A stretch of DNA of 64,000 nucleotides from Dyadobacter sp. SG02 (GTDB lineage: Bacteria; Bacteroidota; Bacteroidia; Cytophagales; Spirosomataceae), in contig NZ_FNYL01000001.1 in NCBI RefSeq assembly GCF_900109045.1, positions 849,017-913,016 of the forward strand, written 5' to 3'. A program made the position numbers and the translations under genes. The notes beneath the pieces were generated by a model, which saw only the letters and a list, made by a program, of their open reading frames with translations, had not been told where the DNA came from and made no database searches. Below, piece after piece: positions 42,006 to 50,911 of the stretch. Each line of letters begins with the position of its first letter. Positions within the stretch are counted from its first letter, which is position 1.

Positions 42006-42854
42006 ATGAAAATCCATATCATCGACACCGGTTTTTTCAAGCTCGATGGCGGGGCCATGTTCGGCGTGGTGCCGAAAACACTCTGGAACAAACAAAACCC
42101 GGCCGACGAGAAAAACCTCTGCTCCTGGGCTATGCGATGCCTGCTGATCGAGGATGGTGAAAAACTGATATTGGTCGATACGGGCATGGGGAACAAACAG
42201 GACGATAAATTCTTTGGTCATTACGACCTCCACGGCGAAGCCACATTGCATTCATCCATTGCCGAAAAGGGTTTCAGCCCCGCGGACATTACCGACGTAT
42301 TTCTCACGCACCTGCATTTCGATCACGTCGGCGGTGCCGCGCAATTCAGCCGCGACGGTTCCCGCCTCGAACCGACATTCGCGAATGCTACCTATTGGTC
42401 GAACGAAGCGCATTGGCAATGGGCTACCCATCCCAACCCACGCGAAAGGGCTTCTTTTTTAAAGGAAAATATCCTTCCCTTGCAGGAATCGGGGCAACTG
42501 CGGTTCATCGAAAACGGCCAATCGCCATTTGAAGGCATCAGCCTCCTCCACGTTGACGGCCATACCGAGCAAATGATGCTGCCCGTGATCCGATACAAAA
42601 GCCAGAAGATTATCTACTGCGCCGACCTTTTTCCTTCGTCGTACCACATCCCGATCCCGTGGATCATGAGCTACGACATGCGTCCATTGCAAACGATGGA
42701 AGAAAAACAAAGCGTCTTGCGCCAGGCGGTCGATGAGCAATGCATATTGCTTTTCGAGCATGATCCTGTGTATGAGGCTGCATTGGTGGAGAATACTGAG
42801 AAGGGAATCCGGGTTAGGGAGAAGGGGATGTTGCGGGATTTCCTGGTTGAGTAA
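42006..42854 (+). CDS. MBL-fold metallo-hydrolase
   Basis: The 282-residue soluble protein has the metallo-beta-lactamase metal motif THLHFDHVGG (H102, H104, D106, H107), with later ligands in VDGHTEQMM (H), IYCADLF (D) and LLFEHDPVYEA (H). The start MKIHIIDTGFFKLDGGAMFG resembles quorum-quenching or lactonase-like cytoplasmic members. No signal peptide is present, and nothing indicates antibiotic hydrolysis. It is divergent from the GH92 gene. The PIN toxin module begins 26 bases after its stop. Confidence 0.88.
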   Translation: MKIHIIDTGFFKLDGGAMFGVVPKTLWNKQNPADEKNLCSWAMRCLLIEDGEKLILVDTGMGNKQDDKFFGHYDLHGEATLHSSIAEKGFSPADITDVFLTHLHFDHVGGAAQFSRDGSRLEPTFANATYWSNEAHWQWATHPNPRERASFLKENILPLQESGQLRFIENGQSPFEGISLLHVDGHTEQMMLPVIRYKSQKIIYCADLFPSSYHIPIPWIMSYDMRPLQTMEEKQSVLRQAVDEQCILLFEHDPVYEAALVENTEKGIRVREKGMLRDFLVE

Positions 42855-42880
42855 ATGCAGCTATTTCTATATATTTGGAT

Positions 42881-43105
42881 ATGCAAACGCAGGAAAACAT
42901 ATCATTCGATAAATTGATCAGCCTTATCAGAGGCCTATCGGACACTCAGCGTGCCCGGTTGAAAGTTGAAATTGACCGAATGGAAAATGAATCTCCCAAC
43001 AACTCACTTGAAGATTTCCTGCTGTCAGCCCCAAAGTTCTCTGAAAATCAAGTTAAAACGATTGAAGAAACCAGAAAGGCAATTGACCAATGGCGAAAGA
43101 ACTAG
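42881..43105 (+). CDS. Antitoxin of a PIN-domain toxin (VapB-like position)
   Basis: The 74-residue protein (MQTQENISFDKLISLIRGLS, then LKVEIDRMENES) has a C-terminal FLLSAPKFSENQVKTIEETRKAIDQWRKN. This tail is common among antitoxins paired with PIN toxins in Bacteroidota. No classical AbrB or ribbon-helix-helix motif is obvious. The toxin gene overlaps its last 16 bases. A consensus -7 box TATATTTG sits at 42870-42877, only three bases before the ATG, so the mRNA would be nearly leaderless unless transcription starts elsewhere. Confidence 0.72.
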   Translation: MQTQENISFDKLISLIRGLSDTQRARLKVEIDRMENESPNNSLEDFLLSAPKFSENQVKTIEETRKAIDQWRKN

Positions 43106-43476
43106 TGCTTGTTGACACCTCTATTCTAATCGATTTTCTCAGCAAATCTGACAAAGCGAACTCCCGGCTACTGAAACTGGTGAAGGATGAATTCACCTAT
43201 TGTATTTCGGCGATAACGGAATTCGAAATTCACATCGGGGCTACCCCAAATCAATTTGATTATTGGGAGGATTTCTTGTTCAGAACGCAGATCCTGGCAT
43301 TCGACAAAGAGATCGCCAGAACGGCTGTCGATATCAGCAAGGCACTCAAAAAGCAAAACAAATCAATCGGAATGGCAGATCTTTTTATCGCTGCCACAGC
43401 TATCCATTATAGCCTGCCGCTTGTTACATTGAATTTAAAGCATTTTGAAAGGGTCGATGAACTGCAACTCTTGTAA
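43090..43476 (+). CDS. vapC: PIN-domain toxin (VapC-type RNase)
   Basis: The 128-residue protein has the four acidic PIN positions in order: VDTSILIDFL (D near 8), SAITEFEIHIG (E), GMADLFIAATA (D), and LVTLNLKHFERV, in which N takes the usual fourth-acid place. VapC toxins cleave tRNA or rRNA. It overlaps its antitoxin gene by 16 bases, and the patatin gene starts three bases after its stop, so the latter may be read through. Confidence 0.87.
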   Translation: MAKELVLVDTSILIDFLSKSDKANSRLLKLVKDEFTYCISAITEFEIHIGATPNQFDYWEDFLFRTQILAFDKEIARTAVDISKALKKQNKSIGMADLFIAATAIHYSLPLVTLNLKHFERVDELQLL

Positions 43477-43479
43477 CCC

Positions 43480-44238
43480 ATGAAAACAGCACTAATCCTC
43501 TCAGGCGGGGGCGCTCGCGGGATTGCGCATGTGGGGGTCGCGCAGGCGCTGCGGGAACGCGGAGTTCGGGCGGATGTGATCAGTGCGACGAGTTCCGGGG
43601 CGTTTGTGGGAGCTTTGCTGGGCTATGGTTACGAGCCGACCGATATTCTCAAAATCATCCGCGATACCAGTTTTTATCCTTATCTAAGATTCGGTATCGG
43701 GGCGAACGGCTTGCTGCATATGCGGAAGATGGAAGACGTTTTTCGGAAATTCATTCCTCAAAATACTTTTGAATCACTCAAAACGCCGCTGATAGTGACT
43801 GCGACCGACATTGTTTCGGGAGAAGAAGTCCGTTTCCGTAGCGGAGAACTGGCATTACCGGTCCTGGCGTCCTGCTGCATTCCGGGGCTTTTCAGTCCGA
43901 TGCATTACAACGGCCACGACCTGGTCGATGGAGGCGTTTTGAATAACCTGCCCGTCGAACCGGTGCTCGACGAGGCAGATTACATTATCGGGAGCCATTG
44001 CAATCCCTTCAATTTAGATAAACCTTTGAAACGGACGACGGAGATCGTTTACCGCAGCCTCATTCTGGCAATGCATACCAAAACCAGGGCGCGTTTCGCG
44101 AAATGCGACTTACTCATCGAACCGCCCGCATTGAGTCGTTTCAGCATTTTCGATTTCCGGAAAGCGGATCAGCTTTTTGAAACAGGATACACCTACACCA
44201 AAACGCTCCTGAACGAGCACAAAACCCTATTTCCCTGA
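43480..44238 (+). CDS. Patatin-like phospholipase
   Basis: The 252-residue protein has the oxyanion-hole motif ILSGGGARGIAHVGV and a nucleophile elbow SATSSGAFVGALLG, where the usual G-x-S-x-G reads A-T-S-S-G with S38 as nucleophile. The dyad aspartate is in DLVDGGVLNNLPV. It should hydrolyse acyl esters of lipids in the cytoplasm or at the inner membrane; no signal peptide is present. The Gly-to-Ala change occurs in some active patatins. It overlaps the convergent haloperoxidase gene by 12 bases at the 3' end. Confidence 0.88.
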   Translation: MKTALILSGGGARGIAHVGVAQALRERGVRADVISATSSGAFVGALLGYGYEPTDILKIIRDTSFYPYLRFGIGANGLLHMRKMEDVFRKFIPQNTFESLKTPLIVTATDIVSGEEVRFRSGELALPVLASCCIPGLFSPMHYNGHDLVDGGVLNNLPVEPVLDEADYIIGSHCNPFNLDKPLKRTTEIVYRSLILAMHTKTRARFAKCDLLIEPPALSRFSIFDFRKADQLFETGYTYTKTLLNEHKTLFP

Positions 44239-45561
44239 CGCAGCCACCGCTTTATTTCCGAGTGTGCTGATCACCCATTCCCCCACCTGCTGCCCCTGCT
44301 TCTGACCGTTTTCGATGGCGTCCATAAAGTGGATACCGCCGTAAAACCGCGACAATCCGGATTCCTCCGAAGCATGAAGGAACGATTTGAATGGGCGTGC
44401 TTTCAGATTAAAACGCTCCTCAACGGTGTCCGTATAAGCGAAGTTGTCTCCGAAGTAATGCGTGAGAATCACCGCCGCCGCCGTCGAAATCACCGAGTGT
44501 CCGCTTAAATATTCCGGGAACGGCGGGGTTTGCAGGAATGGCTTCCAGGTCGGGTCGATGTACTTCCGGATGGCGGTTTCGGGGCGGATGCGGTTGCTTC
44601 GGAATTTCTCGTCCCAGCAGGCCATAAAGCCGTCCATCAACCCGATCGCTACCGAGGTATTGATCAGCATGGTTTTACCAAAATCGGTCTTTGCTTTCCG
44701 GCAGGCAATGTCGGTAATGCCCATCCAGTGCGCACCCGGGGAGATTTTCTTCATTCCTACCAATAAATGCCCTTTGTTTTCCAACGCAAACGGGTTACAA
44801 TCCCAGAATGCCGCGATTACGCGGTGCTCCTCCGCTTTGGTATCGTCGTAATTACGTTTCATGAGTTTATAAAACTCCGAATCCTTCGACTCCGAGAATG
44901 CAACCGGCGGCGCGGGTTTGAATTGCGATGCCGAATCGAGCGTGAATGGCCGCACGGTTTTGAAATAGGGCTCCACCGGCGGGAAATAACCCGGAGGGGT
45001 CGGGTACCAGGTTCCAAGGCCGCCGTGAGGCTCGTAGCGTGGGAAGTTGCTGATCTTGTTGTAACGGTCGCCTTTGGCATACTTCAAAATTTGCTTGCTC
45101 ACCGCCAGCGCATACTCCTGCGAACCGGCGAGTACTTCATCGCTAAACCCGATTCTCTTGCAGGAATCGACCAGACTTTGCTGGTATTTTTTGAGTAGCA
45201 AACCACCGGAAGGCTGCATTTTCTTCGCGGTTTCGAGCATTGCCAATGCCGCGGCGAGCTGGTAGGAATACTCTCCTATCTTTGGCTTTTCGATTTCCGG
45301 GAAATCATTCAGCACGCCATGCATCGTCGGATAGGCCTTATCATTCGCGGCAACCACCTCGTAGCCGGCCAGACAAGCATAGGAATAGAACCGGGCCCCG
45401 AGTGGCGGATTGGTGACGTCGTGCACCATTACGTCCGTCATCTGCATCGTTACCTGGCCGATTACCGTCGGATCGATCTCTGTCTTCGATTCATTCTTTT
45501 TGCAGGCCGTCCACGTTACGGCCAGCAGTATTCCAAGTAGAAGGTTACTGAACTTTGCCAA
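44227..45561 (-). CDS. Vanadium-dependent haloperoxidase/PAP2-type lipoprotein, TTG start
   Basis: The 444-residue protein starts with a lipoprotein-like signal (LLLGILLAVTWTACKKNE). The three vanadate/phosphate-binding motifs are intact: KFRSNRIRPET (K-x6-RP), EYLSGHSVIS (SGH) and SRFYGGIHFMDAIENG (SR-x5-H). The start is TTG at 45561, because an in-frame stop lies four codons upstream and no ATG fits. It overlaps the end of the CRTAC1 gene by 17 bases, so the two are translationally coupled. Members are either vanadium haloperoxidases or acid phosphatases; sequence motifs alone do not decide. It is a paralogue of the gene at 54680. Confidence 0.85.
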   Translation of the reverse strand: MAKFSNLLLGILLAVTWTACKKNESKTEIDPTVIGQVTMQMTDVMVHDVTNPPLGARFYSYACLAGYEVVAANDKAYPTMHGVLNDFPEIEKPKIGEYSYQLAAALAMLETAKKMQPSGGLLLKKYQQSLVDSCKRIGFSDEVLAGSQEYALAVSKQILKYAKGDRYNKISNFPRYEPHGGLGTWYPTPPGYFPPVEPYFKTVRPFTLDSASQFKPAPPVAFSESKDSEFYKLMKRNYDDTKAEEHRVIAAFWDCNPFALENKGHLLVGMKKISPGAHWMGITDIACRKAKTDFGKTMLINTSVAIGLMDGFMACWDEKFRSNRIRPETAIRKYIDPTWKPFLQTPPFPEYLSGHSVISTAAAVILTHYFGDNFAYTDTVEERFNLKARPFKSFLHASEESGLSRFYGGIHFMDAIENGQKQGQQVGEWVISTLGNKAVAASGK

Positions 45562-48500
45562 TTTGATATGCTTTTATTTCCTGTTGATTAATCCCGAATA
45601 GCAGTTTATTGCCGAGCGGCAGCACGCTGCGCACATCGCCTTTCAATCCAAAACCCGATTGATCCTGATGCACATATTCAAACTGCCCCTTACCATTGCC
45701 TTGCAAAAGAATACCGTAGTTGGCATCATACTTCCCAAACCGCAACCGCGCCTTACTCACATTCCCGCAAAGCAACAGATCCTTCTTGCCATCGCCATTG
45801 TAATCCATTGAAGTAATAGTGTAAACCGGCGATACCTGCACCTGCAATGGCAATGTCTTTTCGGCGAATTTGCCACTTGCGGCCCTTTCGAAATATGCTG
45901 TTTTTAAATAGGTAGCTTTCAGTTCCTTCGCTCCTTCGAGTTCTTCTTTCGTGAAAATTTCTTTCACACTCAGGTCCGCGTAGCTTTTGTAGTCCTGGTA
46001 ACGGGTACGCATAATGCTCATCTGATCGAGCATTTCGTCGCGGGTTACGTACGGGTAGCTCTTTCCCTGGATATAGAAGCTCATAATCGGGTCGATAGAG
46101 CCGTTATCGTCGAAATCTTTGTAAACCATTTCCACCGGCTCGGCGTCGCTCGCTTTGCACTGGGTGTTGGTGCCCATATTACCGATCACGAGGTCGTCTT
46201 TACCATCGCCATTCAGGTCTTCGACAAGGATTTTGTTCCACCAGCCATTGTAAGGTTTGTCGAAATATTCGGTGGTTTTGTTTTCAAGCTTTCCATTGTT
46301 GTTGATGAAAACCGTAACCGGCATCCACTCTCCTACTACGATCAAATCGGCTTTTTTGTCCCCATTCAAATCTGTCCAGGCAGCGTCGGTGACAAGGCCG
46401 ATACGTTCCAGTTCTTGGGACAATGCGGTAGTCTGATCGGTAAATTTCCCTTTCCCGTCATTGATCAAAACATAACTGCGCGGCGTCTCGGGATAGCGAC
46501 CGGGAATTACCCGCCCGCCCACAAAAAGATCAGGTTTACCATCGCCATTGACATCCGCCGTGCGTACACAACCCGCACTCGTGAGCATTACGGGCAATGC
46601 GCCTGCGGCTTTGGTAAAATTGCCTTTGCCGTCATTGATATACAACCGGCTTTGCAGCAACGGGTCCTCGGGCATAAAGCTCGCATAACCGCCGCTGGCG
46701 ACGAAAATATCCTGCGCACCGTCGCCGTTCGCATCGAAAAACAATGCGTCGGTGTCCTCACTTTGCTTGTCTGCTTCAAATGCAGGTACCGGTTTCAGGC
46801 TGAACGCCCCGCCCTTTTGCTGAATGTACAATCTGGCTACTTCCCCCGACGTACCGCCGATAAACACATCTTCCAAACCATCCCCATTCACATCGCCCTT
46901 TCTCATGCAGGGGTTGGAGAATGATATCGGGTTGATCAGCAGCGGCTGGCGCTTGAAATCGTTCAGTTTCACCGCCGGGCTCTTGAATGCTATCGGCGAA
47001 GCTACTGGTGTAAACAGCGGCGCAACGGCTTTGCCCGCCTTCCTGTTCTCCTTCGCATTGGTCTCGGAGATTGCCAGTATTGCATTGGTTTTGGGATTAA
47101 CCACCTTTTCCTGCTTGCCACTCAGCCAGGTTACAACCAGCGAATCGACAGCAGCCTCTTTTCCCAATCCGAAATGCAACACCGGCGACACGCTTGACTG
47201 GTAGCCGCGGGTCGGCATTTGTTCGAGGTATTGCTGCTGGCCTTTCTGATAGATCGTCACTTTCGCGCCAAGGCCCAACGTATTCTGCCCCGCTCCGGTA
47301 AGTTTTATTTTGAGGTAGTTGTTTTTCAAATGCTTGTCACCGTCGTTCTGGTAAATGAATGCAGGCTTGTTGATATTGTTCACAACAAGGTCGAGGTCGC
47401 CGTCATTATCGAGGTCGGCGTAAGCGGCACCGCCGGAATTGGAGACATCACCTACGCCCCAGTTGTCGGCGACGTTCGTAAATGTGAGGTCCTTTTTATT
47501 TTGGAACAGGTAGTTCTTCATATTCGAAGACGGCATCTGGTACACGAGTTGCAGCACGTCCTCGCGTTTTACCTGTCCTTCAATGCGCTTCAAATGATCG
47601 CCCATGAATTTCACGAAATCCATATTCGTGAAATCGCGCAGGTTACCGTTGGTGATGAAAAGGTCTTTCCAGCCATCGTTGTCATAATCGGCGAACAGCG
47701 ACGCCCAACTCCAGTCGGTATTTGAAACGCCCGAAAGCTGGCCAATTTCGGAGAATACCGGATGTTTGGTTCCCTTACCCAGGCCTTCATTCAGTTGCAG
47801 CATATTGCGCATATACTGGTGGTGAAAGCCCATTCTGACGTTAAAATCAAACAATTCGTAGTTATCGAGGCCGGTCAGCAGCTTCTGCCGACGGTTATCC
47901 TCGGGAAGCATATCAAGCGTAAAAATGTCAGGCAGGCCGTCGTTGTTGAAATCGGCAATGTCGTTACCCATCGACGAATGCGATGTGTGGCCAATACTGG
48001 CGTCGAGCACGTCGGTAAACGTGCCGTTGCCATTATTGATATAAAGAAAGTCCGGAACAGAGTAGTCGTTGGAAATGTACATATCCTGCCAACCGTCCTG
48101 ATTGATATCGGCAATACCGATGCCCAGGCCGTAAGTCAGTTGCGAGCTGTGAATGCCCGCTTTTTTGGTAATGTCTGTAAAATGCGGTGTGCCGCTTTGC
48201 GGATCGTTGCGGAATAGTCTTACCCCGGTTACCGGGTCTTCTTTTTGGAGGAGGTTCGCCGTGCTGGCCTCGTCGAGAATCGGGAGCGCTTTCGGGTTAT
48301 GGTTGAGCAGGAACATATCGAGGTCCCCGTCTTTATCGAAATCGAAAAATGCCGCTTGTGTGCTGTTGCTCATCACGCCCAGGCCGTATTGCTCGGCCAT
48401 TTCTTCAAACTGCGGAATGCCCTGCGCATTATTGCCCTTGTTGATGAACAGCTGGTCTTTCAGGCTCTCGGGCGAAACCGCTCCGGAGTAGCAAACGTAA

Positions 48501-48931
48501 ATATCAAGCTTACCATCCCCATTCACATCGGCCATTGTAACACCCGTCTTCCACGGACGCTCGCGCCCGCCTACCTGCGCAATGGCCGTAATGTCCTCAA
48601 ACACCATCTTGCCCTTGTTCAGGTACAGCTTGTTGGGCACCATGTTGCCGGTGAAGTAAATATCGTCGAGTCCGTCGCCATTGAGGTCGCCTGCTGCCAC
48701 GCCACCACCATTATAAAAGTATTCGTACATCAACACGTTGGTATTCAACCCTTCGGTCAATGTGTTGGTAAAATCTACTTTGGTTTGTTCGGGTGATAAA
48801 AGGGTGAAGAGCTTCGGGCCGTCGGGACCTTTCTTTTCTTCTTTGGAATCGGAGGATTTGTCACAACCGGAAAGTACCAGTCCAGCGATCAGAACAATGC
48901 TGCCTGCTTTCCAGGGCCATATTTGCTTCAT
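45545..48931 (-). CDS. CRTAC1/FG-GAP (VCBS) repeat lipoprotein with ASPIC/UnbV domain
   Basis: The 1128-residue protein has a lipoprotein signal (IAGLVLSGCDKSS). Many FG-GAP/VCBS blades follow, with calcium-site repeats such as DLNGDGLDDIYFTGN, DVNGDGKLDIYV, DFDKDGDLDMFL, DLDNDGDLDLVVNN and DYNGDGKKDLLLCG. The ASPIC/UnbV segment is around GYQSSVSPVLHFGLGKE. This composition is typical of Bacteroidota CRTAC1-like surface lipoproteins. Such proteins accompany SusC/SusD and haloperoxidase genes; their function is unknown, perhaps substrate binding. It follows SusD on the minus strand with a strong terminator between. Confidence 0.9.
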   Translation of the reverse strand: MKQIWPWKAGSIVLIAGLVLSGCDKSSDSKEEKKGPDGPKLFTLLSPEQTKVDFTNTLTEGLNTNVLMYEYFYNGGGVAAGDLNGDGLDDIYFTGNMVPNKLYLNKGKMVFEDITAIAQVGGRERPWKTGVTMADVNGDGKLDIYVCYSGAVSPESLKDQLFINKGNNAQGIPQFEEMAEQYGLGVMSNSTQAAFFDFDKDGDLDMFLLNHNPKALPILDEASTANLLQKEDPVTGVRLFRNDPQSGTPHFTDITKKAGIHSSQLTYGLGIGIADINQDGWQDMYISNDYSVPDFLYINNGNGTFTDVLDASIGHTSHSSMGNDIADFNNDGLPDIFTLDMLPEDNRRQKLLTGLDNYELFDFNVRMGFHHQYMRNMLQLNEGLGKGTKHPVFSEIGQLSGVSNTDWSWASLFADYDNDGWKDLFITNGNLRDFTNMDFVKFMGDHLKRIEGQVKREDVLQLVYQMPSSNMKNYLFQNKKDLTFTNVADNWGVGDVSNSGGAAYADLDNDGDLDLVVNNINKPAFIYQNDGDKHLKNNYLKIKLTGAGQNTLGLGAKVTIYQKGQQQYLEQMPTRGYQSSVSPVLHFGLGKEAAVDSLVVTWLSGKQEKVVNPKTNAILAISETNAKENRKAGKAVAPLFTPVASPIAFKSPAVKLNDFKRQPLLINPISFSNPCMRKGDVNGDGLEDVFIGGTSGEVARLYIQQKGGAFSLKPVPAFEADKQSEDTDALFFDANGDGAQDIFVASGGYASFMPEDPLLQSRLYINDGKGNFTKAAGALPVMLTSAGCVRTADVNGDGKPDLFVGGRVIPGRYPETPRSYVLINDGKGKFTDQTTALSQELERIGLVTDAAWTDLNGDKKADLIVVGEWMPVTVFINNNGKLENKTTEYFDKPYNGWWNKILVEDLNGDGKDDLVIGNMGTNTQCKASDAEPVEMVYKDFDDNGSIDPIMSFYIQGKSYPYVTRDEMLDQMSIMRTRYQDYKSYADLSVKEIFTKEELEGAKELKATYLKTAYFERAASGKFAEKTLPLQVQVSPVYTITSMDYNGDGKKDLLLCGNVSKARLRFGKYDANYGILLQGNGKGQFEYVHQDQSGFGLKGDVRSVLPLGNKLLFGINQQEIKAYQIGKVQ

Positions 48932-48960
48932 GACAGGAATGAAGAGTTTTGAAGGAGTAA

Positions 48961-49000
48961 AAAAAAGAAACTATGCCTTGTACGCCAAGGCATAGTTTCT
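48961..49000 (-). terminator. Strong terminator between SusD and the CRTAC1 gene
   Basis: AGAAACTATGCCTTG (48966-48980) pairs with CAAGGCATAGTTTCT (48986-49000) in a perfect 15-bp stem with a 5-base loop. On the minus strand it is followed by TTTTTT. It would end most susCD transcripts before the CRTAC1 gene. Confidence 0.85.
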
Positions 49001-49024
49001 GTAAAATTAGTCAATAAAATATAA

Positions 49025-50899
49025 CTATTTATCGTAACCCGGGTTTTGTACCAGTTTTGCGTTACGGTTCATTTCGTCGCGGCTGAACGGACGGAAGTAC
49101 ATCTTATCCACCCATGTACGGTTTTCATGCGATTTTTCTTCCACCGGAGTGTAAGTATAATCGTAAACCGTTGGATCATAATGATATGGCTCCTTCATTG
49201 ACTTACCAGCTTTGAACTTACCGATCACGTTAATGTACTGCAACGGACGGCCCAATGTAGCCTGCGCGACCATCCAGCGACGTGCATCGTGGTAACGTTG
49301 CTCTTCGTAAGCCATTTCAATGCGTTTTTCATGACGGTATGCTTCTTTCAAAGCCGCACCCGACGCTTTCAACGCCGGCATACCCGCACGGAAACGGATC
49401 TTGTTCAGCCATTCCAATGCAATCGCGTCGTCGCCAACCTCGATGCTTGCCTCGATGTAGTTGAAGGCCAGCTCGGTCACACGGATAAATGGCCATGGAA
49501 TGTTCTGACGGTCGGTGTTGTCGTACAACGATGGGTTCGGATCGATGAACTTACGCATGTAGTAACCGGTACGGCTACCGTTCCAGTCTTCGATAGAGCT
49601 GCTGCGGGTATCGAGTCCTTTGCGGTTGAATAATGTCCCTTTGTCATCCAGCAGGTCATAGGCGCCGGTCTGGATCTGGTTGGCAGGATCTTTCGCATCG
49701 GACGGACGTGGTTTCCAGGTAGCTCCGTCATACATCACGGTTGCATAGAAACGCGGGTCGCGGTTCACGTAAGGGTTCGCTTTGTGCGTAGGGTTAGTCC
49801 ATGAGAATGCAGTTCCATCCATCATTTCGTAATCGTCCACAAGCGTACCGATCGGCGTGTTACCAGCCCAGTTGTGGTAGCCGTTCGGCCCGTTGTTCAA
49901 TCCGGTCTGACGTGCACCTTCGCTCTGGCTTGGCGTGAAATAGCGTCCGAAAACGATATCGTTCGCCGAAGCGTCGAGCGTTTTGTCGGCAGAGGCACCA
50001 GCCATGGCGAGCGAAATGTAGTTAAGCTTGCCCTGTTCCGCCGTTACCGGGGCGGTCAGGTTCAGCTTGTAACCGGCACCGGCAGCATCGAGGGCCGCTT
50101 TGGCAGCAGCCTGTGCGGCTGTCCAGCGCGCCTTGCGATCACCAGAAGTGGAACCTAGGAATTCCGGGTTTGAGAATCCGGCCAGTACGGTGGATTTCGC
50201 TTTCATCGTAGGCACGTCGTGCAAATCACTCGCAGCATAAAGCAACACGCGTGATTTCAGCGCCAATGCAGCCGCTTTCGTAGCGCGACCTTTTGCAAGG
50301 CTTTTACCATCCAGCAACAATGCAGCGCTATCCGCATCGCTCACGATCTGCTTCACGCATTCATCCCAGGTATTACGGGGAACGGAGTAGTCTTCGTTCA
50401 GCGCGTATACTTTCTTGATGATCGGCACCGCACCGTAGTAGCGAATCAACTGCTGGTAATAATAGGCACGCAGGAAGTAGGCTTCTCCTTTCAGACGGGA
50501 TTTCAACGCCTCGTCAGTGAAAGTTGCGGTTGCCAGGTTCGTCAGCGCGATGTTCGTCGCGCGGATACGGGTGTACATCGGTCCCCATCCGTAGGTGTCG
50601 TCCACCCATCCCAGGTTGGAAGGGCTCAAACTACCTTCGTTTACGGTGTTGATGTTACGGCCGGTGTGGGTAAATACCGCTTCGTCGGTCAGCGAGGCCA
50701 GCATTTGTTCGCTGAAACCACCCTGCTGCAATCCCTGGTAAATACCTGTCACAAAACCTTCTGCCAAAGCACCGTCTTTCCATGCTTCTTCGCTCGGGAT
50801 TTCCGTTGGCGGCGTCACGTCCAGAAAATCGGTGTCGCACGACGCAAGCCCTCCGCCCAGCAAGGCAATTAGCAATAGACTTTTATATTTCAATTTCAT
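49025..50899 (-). CDS. SusD/RagB family nutrient-binding outer-membrane lipoprotein
   Basis: The 624-residue protein has a lipoprotein signal (LLGGGLASCDTDFLD, Cys near residue 22). The SusD tetratricopeptide-like helices follow: EGFVTGIYQGLQQ, AYFLRAYYYQQLIRYYGAVPII and ALALKSRVLLYAA. The C-terminal segment is MPALKASGAALKEAYRHEKRIEMAYEEQRYHDARRW, whose ERR-like E..EQRYHDARRW is diagnostic. SusD caps the SusC pore and binds the ligand outside the cell. It lies 12 bases after SusC. The ligand is not evident; no glycan-degrading enzyme is adjacent, and the downstream CRTAC1/haloperoxidase genes hint at a non-glycan substrate. Confidence 0.95.
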   Translation of the reverse strand: MKLKYKSLLLIALLGGGLASCDTDFLDVTPPTEIPSEEAWKDGALAEGFVTGIYQGLQQGGFSEQMLASLTDEAVFTHTGRNINTVNEGSLSPSNLGWVDDTYGWGPMYTRIRATNIALTNLATATFTDEALKSRLKGEAYFLRAYYYQQLIRYYGAVPIIKKVYALNEDYSVPRNTWDECVKQIVSDADSAALLLDGKSLAKGRATKAAALALKSRVLLYAASDLHDVPTMKAKSTVLAGFSNPEFLGSTSGDRKARWTAAQAAAKAALDAAGAGYKLNLTAPVTAEQGKLNYISLAMAGASADKTLDASANDIVFGRYFTPSQSEGARQTGLNNGPNGYHNWAGNTPIGTLVDDYEMMDGTAFSWTNPTHKANPYVNRDPRFYATVMYDGATWKPRPSDAKDPANQIQTGAYDLLDDKGTLFNRKGLDTRSSSIEDWNGSRTGYYMRKFIDPNPSLYDNTDRQNIPWPFIRVTELAFNYIEASIEVGDDAIALEWLNKIRFRAGMPALKASGAALKEAYRHEKRIEMAYEEQRYHDARRWMVAQATLGRPLQYINVIGKFKAGKSMKEPYHYDPTVYDYTYTPVEEKSHENRTWVDKMYFRPFSRDEMNRNAKLVQNPGYDK

Positions 50900-50911
50900 A
50901 TTTCTTAATCG

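Noticed and set aside
42006..42854. MBL-fold gene considered as an antibiotic-resistance beta-lactamase
   Set aside because: It has no signal peptide and the overall sequence resembles lactonase-type cytoplasmic members; only the general metal motif is shared.
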